NCBI GenBank assembly: GCA_946621465.1
Contig: CAMOOO010000010.1
Span: forward strand, 1 to 62,030
Length of the DNA stretch: 62,030 bases
From: an uncultured Clostridia bacterium
GTDB lineage: Bacteria > Bacillota > Clostridia > Christensenellales > DTU072
Direction of reading: 5' to 3'
Shown: piece by piece, positions 1 to 7,721 of the stretch
How positions within the stretch are numbered: position 1 is the stretch's first letter
How the letters are laid out: every line of letters begins with the position of its first letter
Notes under the pieces: model-generated
Seen by the model: only the letters and a program-made list of their open reading frames with translations
What the model was told of the DNA's origin: nothing
Database searches by the model: none
Made by a program: the position numbers and the translations under genes

Positions 1-20
1 CATCGGTAAACCTCCACTGA

Positions 21-44
21 ACCACCGGACTATCCGGTGGTTTT
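21..44 (+). terminator. Rho-independent terminator of a gene upstream of the window
   Basis: A perfect 9-bp stem (ACCACCGGA / TCCGGTGGT) with a 3-base loop is followed by TTTT. It would end a plus-strand transcript entering from the left; that gene is not in the window. Confidence 0.6.
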
Positions 45-50
45 CGTATA

Positions 51-83
51 CAAAAAAAAGGCATTCCGCAATGCCGGAACGCC
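51..83 (-). terminator. Terminator of the protease/YbjN operon
   Basis: Read on the minus strand, GGCGTTCC pairs with GGAATGCC (one G-T pair) around an 8-base loop and runs straight into eight T. It lies about 45 bases past the stop of the YbjN-like gene, so it closes the two-gene operon that starts near 4.1 kb. Confidence 0.75.
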
Positions 84-126
84 TCGATTGTTTTTCACTC
101 TGCCCGAAAAAAGGGAAAAAGGAAGG

Positions 127-603
127 TTAATTATCCTCCTGCGCGATAAATTCGGAAAGTGACATCATATCTTTTGACATCATCATGAATTTATCGTTGT
201 AGCGGTCGGTAGTAAGTACGGCGGTAGAGATCATATCCATGAAAAATCCTTCGCCGATCTCGCACCCACAGTAGCTGGTCGTCAAGCGGAAAAAGATACT
301 GCCGGTGTTGAGGTCGTAATCAAAGGAACCGTTGACCATGCCGTAGTTAGCTACGCACACGGCGAGAGCGACGTCCACCCTTTTATCTTCGACCACCTTA
401 AACGGCATCGGCGACATAAAGCGGATCACCTCTTTTTTGGGGTCGACGACAATGTAAAAACGTATCGGAATATCCTCTCCCTGATACCCGGATATGATCG
501 CCAAGTTGTCCTCGTCTTCCTCGAACGACCAATCCCGTGCATGAAGTGCCGAAACCATTGTGTCATAGATCTTTTTTGCCTGTTCTAAATTTTCCTGTCC
601 CAT
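127..603 (-). CDS. YbjN-domain protein
   Basis: A 158-residue soluble protein with no signal peptide or membrane segment. Its layout matches the YbjN family, which has a type III secretion chaperone-like fold: an N-terminal helix, then alternating strands with a hydrophobic 'IPIRFYIVVD' strand, then a helix holding 'VALAVCVANYGMVNGSFDYD', and a Met-rich C-terminal helix. GGAGG sits 7 bases before the ATG. The gene starts 30 bases after the stop of the Clp-FtsH fusion protease and is the last gene before a terminator, so the two are co-transcribed. YbjN-like folds often act as small binding partners, so an adaptor or chaperone role for the protease is an inference. The family assignment is fairly secure; the biochemical role is unknown. 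Confidence 0.75.
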   Translation of the reverse strand: MGQENLEQAKKIYDTMVSALHARDWSFEEDEDNLAIISGYQGEDIPIRFYIVVDPKKEVIRFMSPMPFKVVEDKRVDVALAVCVANYGMVNGSFDYDLNTGSIFFRLTTSYCGCEIGEGFFMDMISTAVLTTDRYNDKFMMMSKDMMSLSEFIAQEDN

Positions 604-633
604 AGTGTGTTTCCTCCGTTTTTAAATATAAAA

Positions 634-3600
634 TCAGCCTTTCGGCACGTTAAATTGTTCGAATACGGCGGCGATTTCATCCGCCTTGAGAGCGTTATTT
701 TGCATCAATTTTTCCACCAGTCCATCCAGTGCCGGACGATAACGAGTTATGGTATCCATAGCCGCTTTCAGCTCCGTTTTCAGTTCAGCATTGATCTTCT
801 CGATAAGGTACTTATCCAAGCCCGAACCGTTAGACAATTCACTGACCACGCACAGTCCGAATTCCTCGTCCATACCGTAGTCGCAAATGATAGCGCGCAT
901 GATGCGGGTTGCCGTCTGCAAGTCGCCGCTTGCACCCGAAGAAAGCCCGTCTTCTTCCCCATAACAAACCATTTCGGCAGCCCTGCCGCCCAGCGCCGTT
1001 CTGACGCGGGAAAGGAGGTCTTTTCTCGTATAAAGCCCTTTATTCTCCTGGCTCTCGTGTTGCATATATCCGCCGTGAGAACCTCGCGCAACAATGGTAA
1101 GATAGGTCGGGTCCTCTCCCGTCGTTCTGCAAATGAGGGCGTGTCCTGCCTCGTGTCGCGCCGTTCTGAGTAGCTCGCTCTCATCCCATTTTTTGACTGC
1201 GCCGCTATTGAAGGTCTCAAAGGCGTCCTCGAATATCTCGTCGGTAAGCACCCCTTCGTCCGCTTTGATAACGTTACGGAGCGCAAGCTCGAACACAGAA
1301 TCCAGTTCCGCCAGACTCATACCGGTGGAACGCATGGCGATATTGTCCATTAAATTGTCCGTCAAGCGGTGGTATTTCAACTTGGAAATACGCATTTCTA
1401 AATATAAAATACGCTCCTCTTTGTTCGGAAGACCGACGTAGATCCTACGGTCGAAACGACGCATTAAGGCGGGATCCAATTTGTTCATTTCTCCCTTTTC
1501 CGCAATATAGTTTGTGGCAGCCAGAACGAATACCGGACGTTTTTCGTCGGTATTGAACCCGTCCATTTCCGTCAAAAAGGCAGTCAGTACGTCGTCGCTA
1601 CCGTTTTTGACCCCTTCCGATCCCCTTTCGATGGCGATTGCGTCGATCTCATCGATAAACAGTATGGACGGCGCGTATTTACGCGCAATGGCAAATAGAT
1701 TATGTACGCTTTCCGTACCTTCTCCAACGAATTTCTTTAAAAAAGAATTGCCTTCCGATGCGATAAAAGTGACGTCGGATTCCCCTGCCAGCGCCTTTGC
1801 GAGGAGAGTTTTTCCCGTTCCCGGAGGACCGTAAAGAAGGATACCTTTAGGCGCTTTTACTCCCTTTTTTAAATATGAAGTGGGGTTTTTTAAGTACCGA
1901 ACGAAGTAGCTAAGCTCGTCCTTGGCGTCTTTGGCTCCGATGACGTCGTCAAATTTAACTTTCGGCTTCGTCACGTCGTCGAGTATTCCTTTATTGTCCC
2001 CTGCGTCCACTGCCGTAACAAGTTTAAAACCAAACAGCGATATCGTCGCTTCTTCTCCTGACGGCGCAACCCTTTGTTCCGTGTTATAGAATAACACTTT
2101 GTTTGACTTTGCCAGTTCCAACATATTTTTGCGTAAATGCGCGGCGAGGGTGACGTCGGACAGGAAGGAGTTTATTTCTTCCCTTCCCCATTCCAGCGCA
2201 ACGATACCTTTCAGCCCTTTGTTAAGCAAAGATTCCTTTTCTTCGCTGCTGATGGATTTCTCCTCGTCGACCAGCGCATAAACGGGTACGTCCTCATAGA
2301 CGGACAGATAGGAGAACATCTCCATTCCTTCCGATTCGATGTCTTCTATATTTAAAACTTCCTTATCGGACTTCTTATTGTAGTTCAGGTCGCAAAGCAC
2401 CAAAGATACTGACTTTTCTTCCAGTATCTTTTTCGCTTCCTCTTGCGTTTCGGCGCATACGACGTTGACGTCGGATAATTTCGCCTTGCAAGCGGTAATC
2501 TTTGCTTTATCCGTAAAGACGAGGACCGTTCCCTGCTCTTTGTACTCGAACAGATCTTTCAATTCCGGACTATCGGGCAACGTCAGGTCAATAGACACTT
2601 TCTTTAGCTTCGTCGTCTTGAAGGGATTGGCGTTCGACTCCACCAAACGGATTAGTTCGTACAGTTCGGTGTAGATAAAGTTCTTGCTCTTTCCCTTGAT
2701 CGTTCTGGCATCCGCCTTTCCGCCCTCGGCAAAAAGAACGGCGTAAGGGAGCAATTTAGAGAGGGTGATGTCGATGCCCGTTCTCTTGGCAATGCACGCC
2801 GCTTCTTTTTTCATCTCCCCTGCCGAAATACGCAGTAAGAAATCGGCGCCCATGCGGTTGAACATAACGACGTTCCCCATGGCAAAACGGGAGCAGATCG
2901 CCGGCGGGAACAAATAGGCGTCGGTATTGGGATTGCGTTCCTCTCCCAATGCGCGCAAAACGCTCTTTTTTGATACCGTCGTCAGATTGATGGATTCATC
3001 CTCATACATCTTTTTCCCGGCGTTGGTGGTAAATATAATAATGGTATCGGCAAAGGATATCTCCTCGTCGGTGTAGTTATCGCGTAGCCTTCCGGCGTCC
3101 AGGATCTGCAAGAAAAGATGTATAACGTCCAGGTGCGCTTTTTCTATCTCGTCGAAAAGCAGTACGCACCGCGGATTATTGGAGACGAACTCGGTCACCA
3201 AGCCCGGCTTACTGTTTTTGTACACCCTGTTGGATCCGCTGAACATCTGATCGGACTCGTGCGCGGAATATTCGCTCATATCAAACCGTTTAAAGGGCAG
3301 ATCCATTGCTTTTGCCGCCTGTTCCGACATAAAGGTCTTACCTACGCCCGGAGGGCCTGCAAATAAGAACGTCGCACGCGGTTTGGTTCTGTTTTGTTCG
3401 GTCTCTGCCGAAAGTTCCGCTTGAAAATAACCGGAAACAAAGGTGGATATGGCATGGTCCTGTCCGTAAACACTCTCCTGTAAAACTTTGCGGACCTTGT
3501 CCACCTTTTTCATAATCGACGGAATGACGTCCTCGTTCTTTACCGCCGGTTGCTCGCTTTTTACCTCTTCTTTTTCCTCTTCCGGATCCGGCGTTTCCTT

Positions 3601-4110
3601 CTTAAACAGCGGACTGGCGTCTTCCGGTTTTTCCATTTTCTTAAAGGCCAGCACGGTAGAACGTTTCTTATCCAGCGCCGACTGGATATCAAATAGTCCC
3701 GCTCCCTCGTTTTTCTCGCCCGTTATTTTCAAAGCGGCTTTGATCAATGGCGGCGGATCGCGCAAAATAGCCTCGATGAAATAGGGTACGTTCAGCACCT
3801 TCTTCTGCTCGCCCAGTTCGTTCTCCGCTTTAGAACACATCCCGGCAAAGTTCATCGTGTCGACGAAGTTGAACTTCTTATCGGAAATGGCTTCGCTGAG
3901 TTGTTGCAAGGTGGATTCCAAATCGATATTGTATTTATCGAATACCTCTTTCGTTTCCTTACATTCTCTGACGATATCCTCGTCCAGACCGGCAAGCACA
4001 TCCTGGCTGTAAACCGTCCTGACGACGGACAGGAAAAAGCCGTCTACCGACAGCAGTTCCATTTCTTTTTTGCAACGATAAATAATGAATTCAAAAAGTT
4101 TACTTTTCAT
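634..4110 (-). CDS. Clp-type AAA+ / receiver-like / FtsH AAA+ / M41 protease fusion
   Basis: A 1158-residue chain with two AAA+ ATPases and a zinc protease. Residues 1-195 are a helical N-terminal region ending in a Glu/Lys/Pro-rich linker. Residues 200-430 form a ClpA/B second-type AAA+ module: Walker A GPPGVGKT at 252-259, Walker B LLFDEIEKAH at 317-326, sensor 'TTNAG' at 361-365. Residues about 525-655 look like a receiver or Rossmann fold ('LVLCDLNY', with D574 in the usual position). Residues 715-970 are an FtsH-type AAA+ module: Walker A 761-768, Walker B ILFIDEID 816-823, SRH around 865-890. The M41 protease follows, with HEAGH at 986-990 and the third ligand D1063 in 'GASGDLQTAT'. FtsH normally has two N-terminal membrane helices; none is visible here, so the enzyme is probably cytosolic. 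It has its own strong promoter and leads a two-gene operon with a YbjN-like protein. All catalytic motifs are intact. The substrate is unknown. Confidence 0.9.
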   Translation of the reverse strand: MKSKLFEFIIYRCKKEMELLSVDGFFLSVVRTVYSQDVLAGLDEDIVRECKETKEVFDKYNIDLESTLQQLSEAISDKKFNFVDTMNFAGMCSKAENELGEQKKVLNVPYFIEAILRDPPPLIKAALKITGEKNEGAGLFDIQSALDKKRSTVLAFKKMEKPEDASPLFKKETPDPEEEKEEVKSEQPAVKNEDVIPSIMKKVDKVRKVLQESVYGQDHAISTFVSGYFQAELSAETEQNRTKPRATFLFAGPPGVGKTFMSEQAAKAMDLPFKRFDMSEYSAHESDQMFSGSNRVYKNSKPGLVTEFVSNNPRCVLLFDEIEKAHLDVIHLFLQILDAGRLRDNYTDEEISFADTIIIFTTNAGKKMYEDESINLTTVSKKSVLRALGEERNPNTDAYLFPPAICSRFAMGNVVMFNRMGADFLLRISAGEMKKEAACIAKRTGIDITLSKLLPYAVLFAEGGKADARTIKGKSKNFIYTELYELIRLVESNANPFKTTKLKKVSIDLTLPDSPELKDLFEYKEQGTVLVFTDKAKITACKAKLSDVNVVCAETQEEAKKILEEKSVSLVLCDLNYNKKSDKEVLNIEDIESEGMEMFSYLSVYEDVPVYALVDEEKSISSEEKESLLNKGLKGIVALEWGREEINSFLSDVTLAAHLRKNMLELAKSNKVLFYNTEQRVAPSGEEATISLFGFKLVTAVDAGDNKGILDDVTKPKVKFDDVIGAKDAKDELSYFVRYLKNPTSYLKKGVKAPKGILLYGPPGTGKTLLAKALAGESDVTFIASEGNSFLKKFVGEGTESVHNLFAIARKYAPSILFIDEIDAIAIERGSEGVKNGSDDVLTAFLTEMDGFNTDEKRPVFVLAATNYIAEKGEMNKLDPALMRRFDRRIYVGLPNKEERILYLEMRISKLKYHRLTDNLMDNIAMRSTGMSLAELDSVFELALRNVIKADEGVLTDEIFEDAFETFNSGAVKKWDESELLRTARHEAGHALICRTTGEDPTYLTIVARGSHGGYMQHESQENKGLYTRKDLLSRVRTALGGRAAEMVCYGEEDGLSSGASGDLQTATRIMRAIICDYGMDEEFGLCVVSELSNGSGLDKYLIEKINAELKTELKAAMDTITRYRPALDGLVEKLMQNNALKADEIAAVFEQFNVPKG

Positions 4111-4155
4111 ACGTTTTTCCCTTTGTTCGTTTTTGACGCAAATGGTCTATTTATT

Positions 4156-4183
4156 ATTATAACATTTTTGCTTATTATTTCAA
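4156..4183 (-). promoter_or_regulatory. Promoter of the fusion-protease operon
   Basis: On the minus strand TTGAAA and an exact TATAAT are 16 bases apart. The -10 box lies about 46 bases upstream of the protease ATG, in an AT-rich gap. Confidence 0.7.
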
Positions 4184-4275
4184 GAGCTTTTTCGTCTTTT
4201 CGTCATCCTTTCTTTTGATAAAAAGAAGCGTGACAAAAATCTTTCTCCGGCGTCGAATTTATTGCCTTTCCTCTA

Positions 4276-4304
4276 TTGATTTTTTTTAACAAGTATTGTA
4301 ATAT
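4276..4304 (+). promoter_or_regulatory. Candidate promoter of the oxidoreductase/isomerase operon
   Basis: TTGATT, a 17-base spacer and TAATAT lie about 95 bases ahead of the oxidoreductase start. Each box matches the consensus at 4 of 6 positions, so this is moderate evidence. Confidence 0.45.
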
Positions 4305-4398
4305 AAAAATGTTATGATGATTTCCGCTGGATGTTTTTCCGGCGATCGAACGACCTGATAAAAATACGCAATAAGATAATCAAGGAGGATTATTCACT

Positions 4399-5622
4399 AT
4401 GAAAAAAGCAAAGAAGCCGGCTCGCATCGGTATCGTTGGGTTCGGTAACCAGGGCAGTGCCTACGTCGCTCTCTTGACCGGCGGTTTAAAGATCGGCAAT
4501 TTCCAAATCAAATTACCCGGTGTTAAACTGGTCAAAAACGGCGTCCTTGGCGCAGTATGCGACATCAATCCGGAAAAGTTGGAATCCCAGTACAAAAAAT
4601 TCGGATTGTCCTGTCCCAAATACACCGACTACAAAGAAATGATCGACTCCGGCAATATTGATGCCGTCATCGTCACCACTCCCCACTATTTCCACCCGGA
4701 AGTAGTCATTTACGCCCTTGAACACGGTCTCCACGCCATGAGCGATAAGCCCGCCGGCGTCTATACCAAACAGGTCAAAGAAATGAACGCGGTCGCCGCA
4801 CGAATACAAAAAGAAGACCCCAATCGCCTCTTTGCCATCATGTTCAACCAGCGCACCAACAACGCCTATAAATTCATGAAAAAGACCATTGCCGAAGGCG
4901 GAATCGGCGAACTGAAACGTTTTAACTGGATCATCACCGATTGGTATCGTTCTCAAAGCTATTATGATTCCAGCGCGTGGCGCGCCACCTGGAACGGCGA
5001 AGGCGGCGGCGTACTGTTTAACCAAGCGCCCCACCAGCTCGACCTTCTGTCCTGGATCCTCGGCGTTATGCCCTGCATGATCGACACCCACTGTCACTTC
5101 GGTAAATGGCACGATATCGAGGTAGAAGACGACGTTACCGCCTATATGGAATTCCCCAACGGCGCGACCGGCGTATTTATTACCTCCACCGCCGACGCCC
5201 CCGGAACCAATCGTCTGGAGATCCTCGGCACCAAAGGTAAACTCGTCTCCAACGGCGGCAACGTAGAATATTATAAAAACTCCGTCGACGAGAGAGAGTT
5301 CAACAAAAACTACAAGGGCGGCTTCGGTAAGATCGGCTGCACGAAAACGGTTAAACGTTTCAAGCCCTCCACCCAGCACCTCGAGATCATCAACAACTAC
5401 TGCAACGCTATCTGCGGTCTGGAACCGTTGAAAGTACGCGGTGAAGAAGGTATCAACGGCGTGGAAGTCATGGACGCAATGCTACTGTCCACCTGGCTCG
5501 GACAACCGGTGACCCTGCCCATCGACGACGAGCAGTACCTGGCTGAACTTGATAAACGCCGCGCTACCGGCAGAGTTAAAACGGGCGGCGACGTCGTACT
5601 CGACACCCGCGGGACCTACTAA
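4399..5622 (+). CDS. Gfo/Idh/MocA-family NAD(P)-dependent oxidoreductase
   Basis: A 407-residue cytosolic dehydrogenase of the glucose-fructose oxidoreductase / inositol dehydrogenase family, whose members oxidise or rearrange sugars and cyclitols. Residues 10-130 are the Rossmann domain: the 'GIVGFGNQGSAY' nucleotide loop, 'TTPHYFHPEV' and the family's 'DKPAG' motif (usually EKP). The C-terminal part is the substrate domain with 'GGGVLFNQAPHQLDLLSWILG', where the conserved His follows the glycine run. AAGGAGGA precedes the ATG by 9 bases. The next gene, a TIM-barrel isomerase, starts 29 bases after the stop, a common pairing in pathways for unusual sugars. The substrate cannot be read from the sequence. 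Confidence 0.85.
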   Translation: MKKAKKPARIGIVGFGNQGSAYVALLTGGLKIGNFQIKLPGVKLVKNGVLGAVCDINPEKLESQYKKFGLSCPKYTDYKEMIDSGNIDAVIVTTPHYFHPEVVIYALEHGLHAMSDKPAGVYTKQVKEMNAVAARIQKEDPNRLFAIMFNQRTNNAYKFMKKTIAEGGIGELKRFNWIITDWYRSQSYYDSSAWRATWNGEGGGVLFNQAPHQLDLLSWILGVMPCMIDTHCHFGKWHDIEVEDDVTAYMEFPNGATGVFITSTADAPGTNRLEILGTKGKLVSNGGNVEYYKNSVDEREFNKNYKGGFGKIGCTKTVKRFKPSTQHLEIINNYCNAICGLEPLKVRGEEGINGVEVMDAMLLSTWLGQPVTLPIDDEQYLAELDKRRATGRVKTGGDVVLDTRGTY

Positions 5623-5651
5623 TAAATAGATAAATAGAAATAGGAGCCATC

Positions 5652-6452
5652 ATGTACAGATTAGGATGTAATATACCCGGCACCATATTTTGGGACGGAA
5701 AAATCTACCGCAGCAATAAATACGCAGACCTAAAGAGAGCCAACGACTACCTCCTCGATAGCGGGTTCGACTTCGTGGAGACCCCCTTAGGTAACGTCAT
5801 GGCTATGTCCGAAAACGACGTTGCCAAGGGCGCAGACGAATTGACCCTGCGCTCCGTCAACGGCTTCCTACCCAAAAAACTCTACGGGCATGAAAAAGAA
5901 CTGACCGAGTATGCCAAAAAAGCATTCCAACGGATGAAAAAATTGGGCGTGGAAACGGCGGTGTTCGGCAGCGGAAAATTCCGCAAAATCACCTTCCAAT
6001 TCATGCGCCAAAAGCGGATGCAGACACTGACCGATTATCTCAAAACCATCGGTGACTTCGCCCTCGAGAACGGCGTTACCATCACCATTGAACCGCTCAA
6101 CCGCGGCGAGACCAACGTCTTTAACACCGTGCAGGAAACCTGCGATTTCGTCCGCCAACTCGAGCATCCTGCCGTCTTCTCCCTCGCCGATATCTTCCAT
6201 ATGGCGTTGGTCAGCGAAGACCTCTCCGTCATCAAAAAGGAAAAGGACCTTATTAAGCACATCCACGTCTCCGAAAAGAGCCGCGCTATGCCCGGTCAAC
6301 CCAAAAAGGGAGAAGAAAGCTACCTCGCCGATTTCTTCGCCATAGCAAACGGCATCGACTACGACAAAAAAATCACCGTCGAAGCCGACATCAAAGACCT
6401 CGGCAAACAAGGCCCCCTTGCTTTTGAAACGCTGAACGCGTTTAGAAAATAG
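5652..6452 (+). CDS. Sugar phosphate isomerase/epimerase (xylose-isomerase-like TIM barrel)
   Basis: A 266-residue protein of the AP-endonuclease-2 / xylose-isomerase-like TIM-barrel superfamily, which epimerises or isomerises sugars using a divalent metal. The metal site residues of the family are present: a Glu in 'ITIEPLNRGE', a Asp in 'SLADIFHM', a His in 'HIHVSEKS' and a late Glu in 'VEAD'. AGGAG precedes the ATG. It is the second gene of the operon with the upstream Gfo/Idh/MocA dehydrogenase, so both probably act on the same sugar. No signal peptide. Confidence 0.8.
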   Translation: MYRLGCNIPGTIFWDGKIYRSNKYADLKRANDYLLDSGFDFVETPLGNVMAMSENDVAKGADELTLRSVNGFLPKKLYGHEKELTEYAKKAFQRMKKLGVETAVFGSGKFRKITFQFMRQKRMQTLTDYLKTIGDFALENGVTITIEPLNRGETNVFNTVQETCDFVRQLEHPAVFSLADIFHMALVSEDLSVIKKEKDLIKHIHVSEKSRAMPGQPKKGEESYLADFFAIANGIDYDKKITVEADIKDLGKQGPLAFETLNAFRK

Positions 6453-6745
6453 TTTTATAAGTTTTGCGAGAGGAAAACCTTTTTCGACAAAAGAACACAG
6501 GTACCCCATCAAGCGTATGATTGATGGGGAAAAGGCGGAACCGAATAAAACTTTCTCTTGCAAAGAATGAAGCAAGAGAAATAAAATGAGCGCGACGCCG
6601 CTCTCTCGTACTCGCCGGTTCCGGCTGCGTCTCTGGTCGTAATCATAGATTACTTCCGACTTTGGCTACTGACAGCGCACTGTGCTGTCAGCTTAACGCG
6701 TCGTCCTCTCTTTTACAAAAACTTTTAAAACCGATCCACATAAAA
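6453..6745. other. Hairpin-rich non-coding stretch
   Basis: About 290 bases without a credible gene. Several perfect or near-perfect stems are visible: CCCCATCAA/TTGATGGGG (6504-6529), TTTCTCTTGC/GCAAGAGAAA (6552-6581), TAATC/GATTA inside GTCG...CGAC (6636-6660), and CTGACAGC/GCTGTCAG (6669-6691). None is followed by a clear T-run, so they are not simple terminators. The stretch could be a structured RNA or a decayed repeat element; I cannot tell which. Confidence 0.4.
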
Positions 6746-6747
6746 AA

Positions 6748-6775
6748 ACGCGAGAAGACTCCTTCTCGCGTTTTT
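6748..6775. terminator. Bidirectional terminator
   Basis: ACGCGAGAAG pairs with CTTCTCGCGT around a 4-base loop, with an A-run before and a T-run after, so it works in both directions. It ends the minus-strand small membrane protein gene 4 bases past its stop, and transcripts arriving from the isomerase side. Confidence 0.8.
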
Positions 6776-6778
6776 ACT

Positions 6779-7249
6779 TTACTTTTTATAATTTATGTAT
6801 CCGCCCGGATAGGGTGTACTGCCCGGATAACTTGGAGGATATTGTCGATTTGTGCTAACAGGGACATTACCGGTACTCCCCTGTTGCTTGGTCGCAGTCT
6901 TTTTACTTGTTGCCGATTCTCCGTTATAACGCATCATTTTTACATCATAAAAGAGTCCAATCAAAACTCTGAAAAACAGTATCGCCACAAGAAGTCCCAC
7001 CGTCGTGATAACTATTATGATAGAACCTGTACCTATCGTTGCAAATAACACTGAGTTATATTCCTCAGTGGTTATTGCATGATTCATTCTGTTTTCTTTA
7101 ACATAATCAACGCCGGACGAAATAAAACTTATGCCGTATATCAAAGATATAACGTATGCCATAATAAGGAAAATCACAATTACGGTAAAAGCTATATCCA
7201 ACGTTCTCGTCGTAACGTTTTCAAAAATTCTACTCTTTCTTTGCTTCAT
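6779..7249 (-). CDS. Two-helix membrane protein of unknown function
   Basis: A 156-residue protein I do not recognise. Two long hydrophobic stretches are clear (roughly residues 14-42 and 68-98), separated by a short polar loop. The tail is hydrophilic: a 'TSKKTATKQQGS' segment followed by a Pro/Tyr/Gly-rich end ('YPPSYPGSTPYPGGY') likely to be disordered. AGGAG lies 7 bases before the ATG. It is transcribed divergently from an XRE-type regulator, and the shared 117-base gap holds three similar inverted repeats, so it is probably the regulator's target. A small envelope protein controlled by a dedicated repressor is the best description. Confidence 0.7.
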   Translation of the reverse strand: MKQRKSRIFENVTTRTLDIAFTVIVIFLIMAYVISLIYGISFISSGVDYVKENRMNHAITTEEYNSVLFATIGTGSIIIVITTVGLLVAILFFRVLIGLFYDVKMMRYNGESATSKKTATKQQGSTGNVPVSTNRQYPPSYPGSTPYPGGYINYKK

Positions 7250-7264
7250 TTATATCTCCTATAT

Positions 7265-7343
7265 TCAATATTTTATTGATCGTATTTATAGTCTAAACAA
7301 TGTTTTATTGAATGTCAAGATAATAATTCAACATTTTGCAATA
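7265..7343. promoter_or_regulatory. Three operator-like inverted repeats between divergent genes
   Basis: Site 1 (7265-7279) is a perfect inverted repeat, TCAATA-TTT-TATTGA. Site 2 (7298-7310) is CAATG-TTT-TATTG. Site 3 (7328-7343) is a diverged copy, TCAACA-TTT-TGCAAT. Their centres lie 32 and 31 bases apart, about three helical turns, so all three face the same side of DNA. Position between an XRE regulator and a divergent gene fits binding sites for that regulator. Confidence 0.55.
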
Positions 7344-7366
7344 ATTAAATTTGGAGAATAAATAAA

Positions 7367-7684
7367 ATGTTGAAAATTAAAGAGCTTAGAGAGGAAAAGA
7401 AATGGCAACAAAAAGACGTTGCCGAAAAACTGAATAAAACGACGGCTTGCATTTCCTCGTGGGAAACCGGAAAAACGGAGCCAAGCATTGACGATTTAGT
7501 TCGTTTAGCCGACATATTCGAGGTGTCCTTAGACTATTTACTGGGCAGAACGGATGATATCGGGGTTGTATCCGTTTACAACAATCTTTCTCCTCTGCAA
7601 GAAAAGACAATCACATTATTCTCTTCTTTATCCAATGAAGACAAATACCGAGTTCTTGGGTTTATTCAGGCTCTTCTGAAATAA
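7367..7684 (+). CDS. XRE-family transcriptional regulator
   Basis: A 105-residue Cro/CI-type repressor. Residues 3-60 are the helix-turn-helix domain ('IKELREEKKWQQKDVAEKLN' region, then 'SSWETGKTEPSIDDLVRLADIFEVSLDYLLGRT', the classic end of this domain). The remaining 45 residues are helical with no recognised sensor domain. TTGGAG precedes the ATG. It faces a small membrane protein gene across a gap with three operator-like repeats, so autoregulation and control of that gene are likely. Confidence 0.88.
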   Translation: MLKIKELREEKKWQQKDVAEKLNKTTACISSWETGKTEPSIDDLVRLADIFEVSLDYLLGRTDDIGVVSVYNNLSPLQEKTITLFSSLSNEDKYRVLGFIQALLK

Positions 7685-7721
7685 GATAACGTTATTACTT
7701 TCAGTCATTATTACCGCATCT

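Noticed and set aside
4513..5379. A 288-codon open frame antisense to the Gfo/Idh/MocA gene
   Set aside because: Shadow of the sense gene, with no ribosome site and a low-complexity Val/Gly/Phe composition typical of antisense frames.
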